From NCBI GenBank assembly GCA_023299945.1, contig JALZVZ010000265.1:1-7448 (forward strand): 7,448 nt of DNA. The letters are read 5' to 3'. Position numbers and translations under genes: made by a program. The notes under the pieces are model-generated. The model was not told the origin of the DNA. It was given only the letters and a program-made list of their open reading frames with translations, and did no database searches. The DNA comes from Altererythrobacter sp. GTDB taxonomy: Bacteria > Pseudomonadota > Alphaproteobacteria > Sphingomonadales > Sphingomonadaceae. Of this stretch, positions 5,471 to 7,448 are shown piece by piece; the first letter of the stretch is position 1; each line of letters starts with the position of its first letter.

Positions 5471-6607
5471 TTAAGCCCTGACCAAATCACCATTGGCATC
5501 AAACTGCAAATCAAGCGGAACATCGACAATTGGCTGCAATGGACGTTCGCCGCGCTCCAGCGAAAACACGAAGGAAACCAGTGCAGCAATCGCCACATAT
5601 AGCTCCTCGCGGATCATCTGATCCTTGCGCGTGGTGAAATAGACAGAGCGCGCCAGTGCGGGATATTCCAGCACAGGCACGCCTTCTTCGGCAGCAAGCT
5701 CGCGCATTGCCAATGCTTGCTCACCGCGCCCTTTTGCCAGAACCACAGGGGCCGCCGCCAGCTCAGGATCATAGGTCATGGCGATGGAGAAATGGGTCGG
5801 ATTGGTCAGCACGAATTTGGCGTCTTTCACCGCCTGTGCGACACCGCCGCGCGACATATCACGCTGGCGCTGTTTGCGCGCTGCTCGCATTTCGGGCGAG
5901 CCTTCGGCCTGCTTACTTTCATCGCGCACTTCTTGAAATGTCATCTTGAGGCGGTTCAATTGCTGGATAAACTGGATCGGCCAATCAATCACCGCGACCA
6001 CAAATAGGCCCAGCGCCAACAGAGATATCAGCACCACAACAGAATCCCATGCGACCGCTAATTGCACAGCCAAATCACCGCGACCCAAATTGATGATGGT
6101 GACCAGATTTGCATCTGCCCAAAGCCACGCTAGCCCGCCCAGCAAGAGCAGCTTCAAAATGCTCTTGAACAATTCGATCAAGCCCTGCTTGCCGACGATC
6201 TTCTTTGCCCCTTTCATCGGGTTAAGACGCGAGCCCTTTGGCTTCAAGTTTTGCGGCACAAACCGCCCATCGCCAAACACCAATTGCGAGGCCACGGTGA
6301 CCACCATCACGCTGGTTCCTAAAAACAGGATCGGCGGCAACAGCATCTCTAACGCGGTGCTCAACATCGCGCCTGGTTGGAAGTTTTCCAAGCTACCGTG
6401 GTCAAATCGGAAAGAGGCGCGGGCAAAGGATTGCACCAAATTCATCAGCCATGGCCCGCCTGCCAGCAGCCATGCCCCGCCTACCGCAATCGCGACAGCA
6501 GTCGCCACCTCTTTGGAGCGCAGAACATCGCCCTTTTTGGCGGCGTCAGCTTTACGTTTCGGGGTTGGGTCAAAGGTCTTTTCGCCTGCTGGTTGCTCGT
6601 CACTCAT
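5471..6607 (-). CDS. flhB: Flagellar type III export gate protein FlhB (substrate-specificity switch)
   Basis: FlhB is an inner-membrane component of the flagellar export gate; self-cleavage of its cytoplasmic domain switches export from rod/hook to filament substrates. The 378 residues match the family length. The N-terminus carries the hallmark EKTFDPTPKRKADAAKKGDV (9-28) and then RSKEV. Four hydrophobic segments follow at about 35-58, 86-110, 145-168 and 185-208. The cytoplasmic domain contains NPTH at 269-272, the autocleavage site between Asn and Pro, at the same residue numbers as in Salmonella FlhB as I recall it. The following segment (VLAKGRGEQALAMRELA; VPVLEYPALARSVYF) is the conserved FlhB C-terminal subdomain. 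The catalytic motif is intact, so it should be self-cleaving. The ATG overlaps the fliR stop as ATGA, with only a weak GGTGG-like ribosome site, suggesting coupling to fliR. Confidence 0.97.
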   Translation of the reverse strand: MSDEQPAGEKTFDPTPKRKADAAKKGDVLRSKEVATAVAIAVGGAWLLAGGPWLMNLVQSFARASFRFDHGSLENFQPGAMLSTALEMLLPPILFLGTSVMVVTVASQLVFGDGRFVPQNLKPKGSRLNPMKGAKKIVGKQGLIELFKSILKLLLLGGLAWLWADANLVTIINLGRGDLAVQLAVAWDSVVVLISLLALGLFVVAVIDWPIQFIQQLNRLKMTFQEVRDESKQAEGSPEMRAARKQRQRDMSRGGVAQAVKDAKFVLTNPTHFSIAMTYDPELAAAPVVLAKGRGEQALAMRELAAEEGVPVLEYPALARSVYFTTRKDQMIREELYVAIAALVSFVFSLERGERPLQPIVDVPLDLQFDANGDLVRA

Positions 6608-7386
6608 GGCGCCACCAACTCAGCGGCGCGCTCGACCATAACGCCGGACAAATCTTCAAATTGCTCGAACAATATCGGCAGGGTAACAATAATCGCAGCA
6701 AGACCAGCAAGCAGGCCTGCCGGCAAGCCCAAGGCGAACAGATTGAGCGAGGGAGCAGAGCGGCTGATCACACCAGTGGTGACCTGCACCAGCAGCAAAA
6801 CCAGCACCACCGGCAGCGCAATCGCGGCGCCTGTGGCAAAGGCAAGCCCGGCAAATTGGATGATATTATCCGCTTGCGCTACACCAAATACAGCATTGCC
6901 CGCCGGGAACATGCGGTAGCTTTCGATGACCAGCTCAATCCACAATAAATGCGCGCCAACGGTCAGGAATATCAACGTCAAAAGCACAGAGAAATATTGA
7001 CCAATCGCGCCCGATTGCAGGCCGGAATTGGGATCAACCGAGACGGCCAAGGCCAGCCCCATCGTGCCGGAAATTTGTTCGCCCGCAATCAGCGGGACGA
7101 TAAACGCAACTTGCAACACAAAGCCGAGCCCCAACCCTATGACCGCCTCTTGCAGCAATGCCATAATCGCTGCTGCAGAAAATGGTTCAGGCATTGGCGG
7201 AACAGGCAGCCAGACGGTTATGAAGAAGCTGATCGCCATGCTCAGCATGATGCGCACAGGCACGGGCACGGTCTTGCCGCCAAACAATGGCGCGGCCATT
7301 AATGCAGCACCAATCCTGGTGGCCATAAACAACATGACCCATAATTGATCACCCAACGGGCCAAAGCCAAGATCGCCAAAACTCAT
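6604..7386 (-). CDS. fliR: Flagellar export gate membrane protein FliR
   Basis: FliR is a polytopic inner-membrane protein that assembles with FliP and FliQ into the helical pore of the flagellar type III export gate. The 260-residue length is typical. The sequence is almost entirely hydrophobic helices, with conserved family stretches: MLFMATRIGAALMAAPLFGG (18-37) with the early Arg, then VPVPVRIMLSMAISF, a glycine-rich EAVIGLGLGFVLQ, GEQISGTMGLALA with the following DPNSG, and SRSAPSLNLFALGLPAG near the C-terminus. That last block matches the FliR 'R-x-x-P-x-x-N-x-F-x-x-G-x-P' signature and is diagnostic. A GAGGG ribosome site (7392-7396) sits five bases before the ATG and overlaps the fliQ stop. 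FliR is followed by flhB with an ATGA overlap, the standard fliQ-fliR-flhB order. Confidence 0.96.
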   Translation of the reverse strand: MSFGDLGFGPLGDQLWVMLFMATRIGAALMAAPLFGGKTVPVPVRIMLSMAISFFITVWLPVPPMPEPFSAAAIMALLQEAVIGLGLGFVLQVAFIVPLIAGEQISGTMGLALAVSVDPNSGLQSGAIGQYFSVLLTLIFLTVGAHLLWIELVIESYRMFPAGNAVFGVAQADNIIQFAGLAFATGAAIALPVVLVLLLVQVTTGVISRSAPSLNLFALGLPAGLLAGLAAIIVTLPILFEQFEDLSGVMVERAAELVAP

Positions 7387-7394
7387 GGAAACCC

Positions 7395-7448
7395 TCAGCG
7401 GGTCACAGAGGCTATTTGCGTGAAAATCTCGTGCGTGAAATCGGCCAA
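7395..7448 (-). CDS. fliQ: C-terminal 17 codons of flagellar export protein FliQ (runs off right edge)
   Basis: The minus strand reads LADFTHEIFTQIASVTR and then TGA (7395-7397). A short polar-aromatic helix of this kind is how FliQ proteins end after their second membrane helix. The identification rests mainly on position: fliQ immediately precedes fliR in most flagellar clusters. The gap to the fliR ATG is eight bases, and the fliR ribosome site overlaps this stop. FliQ is a small (about 90 residues) membrane protein of the export gate. The visible part is too short to judge integrity. Confidence 0.75.
   Translation of the reverse strand: MADFTHEIFTQIASVTR

Noticed and set aside
5946..6641. 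231-codon open frame on the plus strand opposite flhB
   Set aside because: It is antisense to a certain FlhB. Its composition (Thr/Ser/Asn/Pro-rich, no domain) is typical of a shadow frame.

Overview
The window looks like chromosomal DNA of an alphaproteobacterium. The moderately high G+C, the gene content and the protein style suggest Sphingomonadales (Erythrobacter/Sphingopyxis-like); this is inference from sequence style, not a database match. No rRNA, tRNA, CRISPR array, insertion sequence or long repeat was seen.

Left part (1-2136), metabolic genes. A tryptophan 2,3-dioxygenase gene (kynA, minus strand) runs off the left edge with 215 N-terminal codons visible. Across a 135-base divergent intergenic region, a two-gene plus-strand operon begins. 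It encodes a small MaoC-type hot-dog hydratase (TTG start) and, 14 bases later, a CitE/HpcH-family CoA-ester lyase. Together they resemble hydratase/lyase pairs that hydrate a branched C4-C5 enoyl-CoA and split the resulting 3-hydroxyacyl-CoA; the substrate cannot be read from sequence.

Middle (2137-2365), convergent gap. It holds an imperfect hairpin and an open in-frame remnant of a response-regulator receiver domain. The remnant directly follows the amber stop of the histidine kinase that enters from the right.

Right part (2366-7448), flagellar operon on the minus strand. Transcription order is fliQ (last 17 codons), fliR, flhB, fliD, fliS, then a membrane histidine kinase. The genes are tightly packed: ATGA overlaps at fliR/flhB and fliS/kinase, Shine-Dalgarno sequences embedded in the preceding stop at fliQ/fliR and fliD/fliS, and a 30-base gap at flhB/fliD. 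FliQ, FliR and FlhB form part of the flagellar type III export gate, FliD is the filament cap, and FliS is the flagellin chaperone.

The most notable item is the kinase at the end of this operon. It has a cytoplasmic N-terminal cysteine cluster, two membrane segments, and intact HisKA and HATPase_c motifs. It is followed in frame by a decayed receiver domain, so it looks like a former hybrid kinase that lost its C-terminal receiver. No complete novel system is evident; the rest of the window consists of recognisable families.
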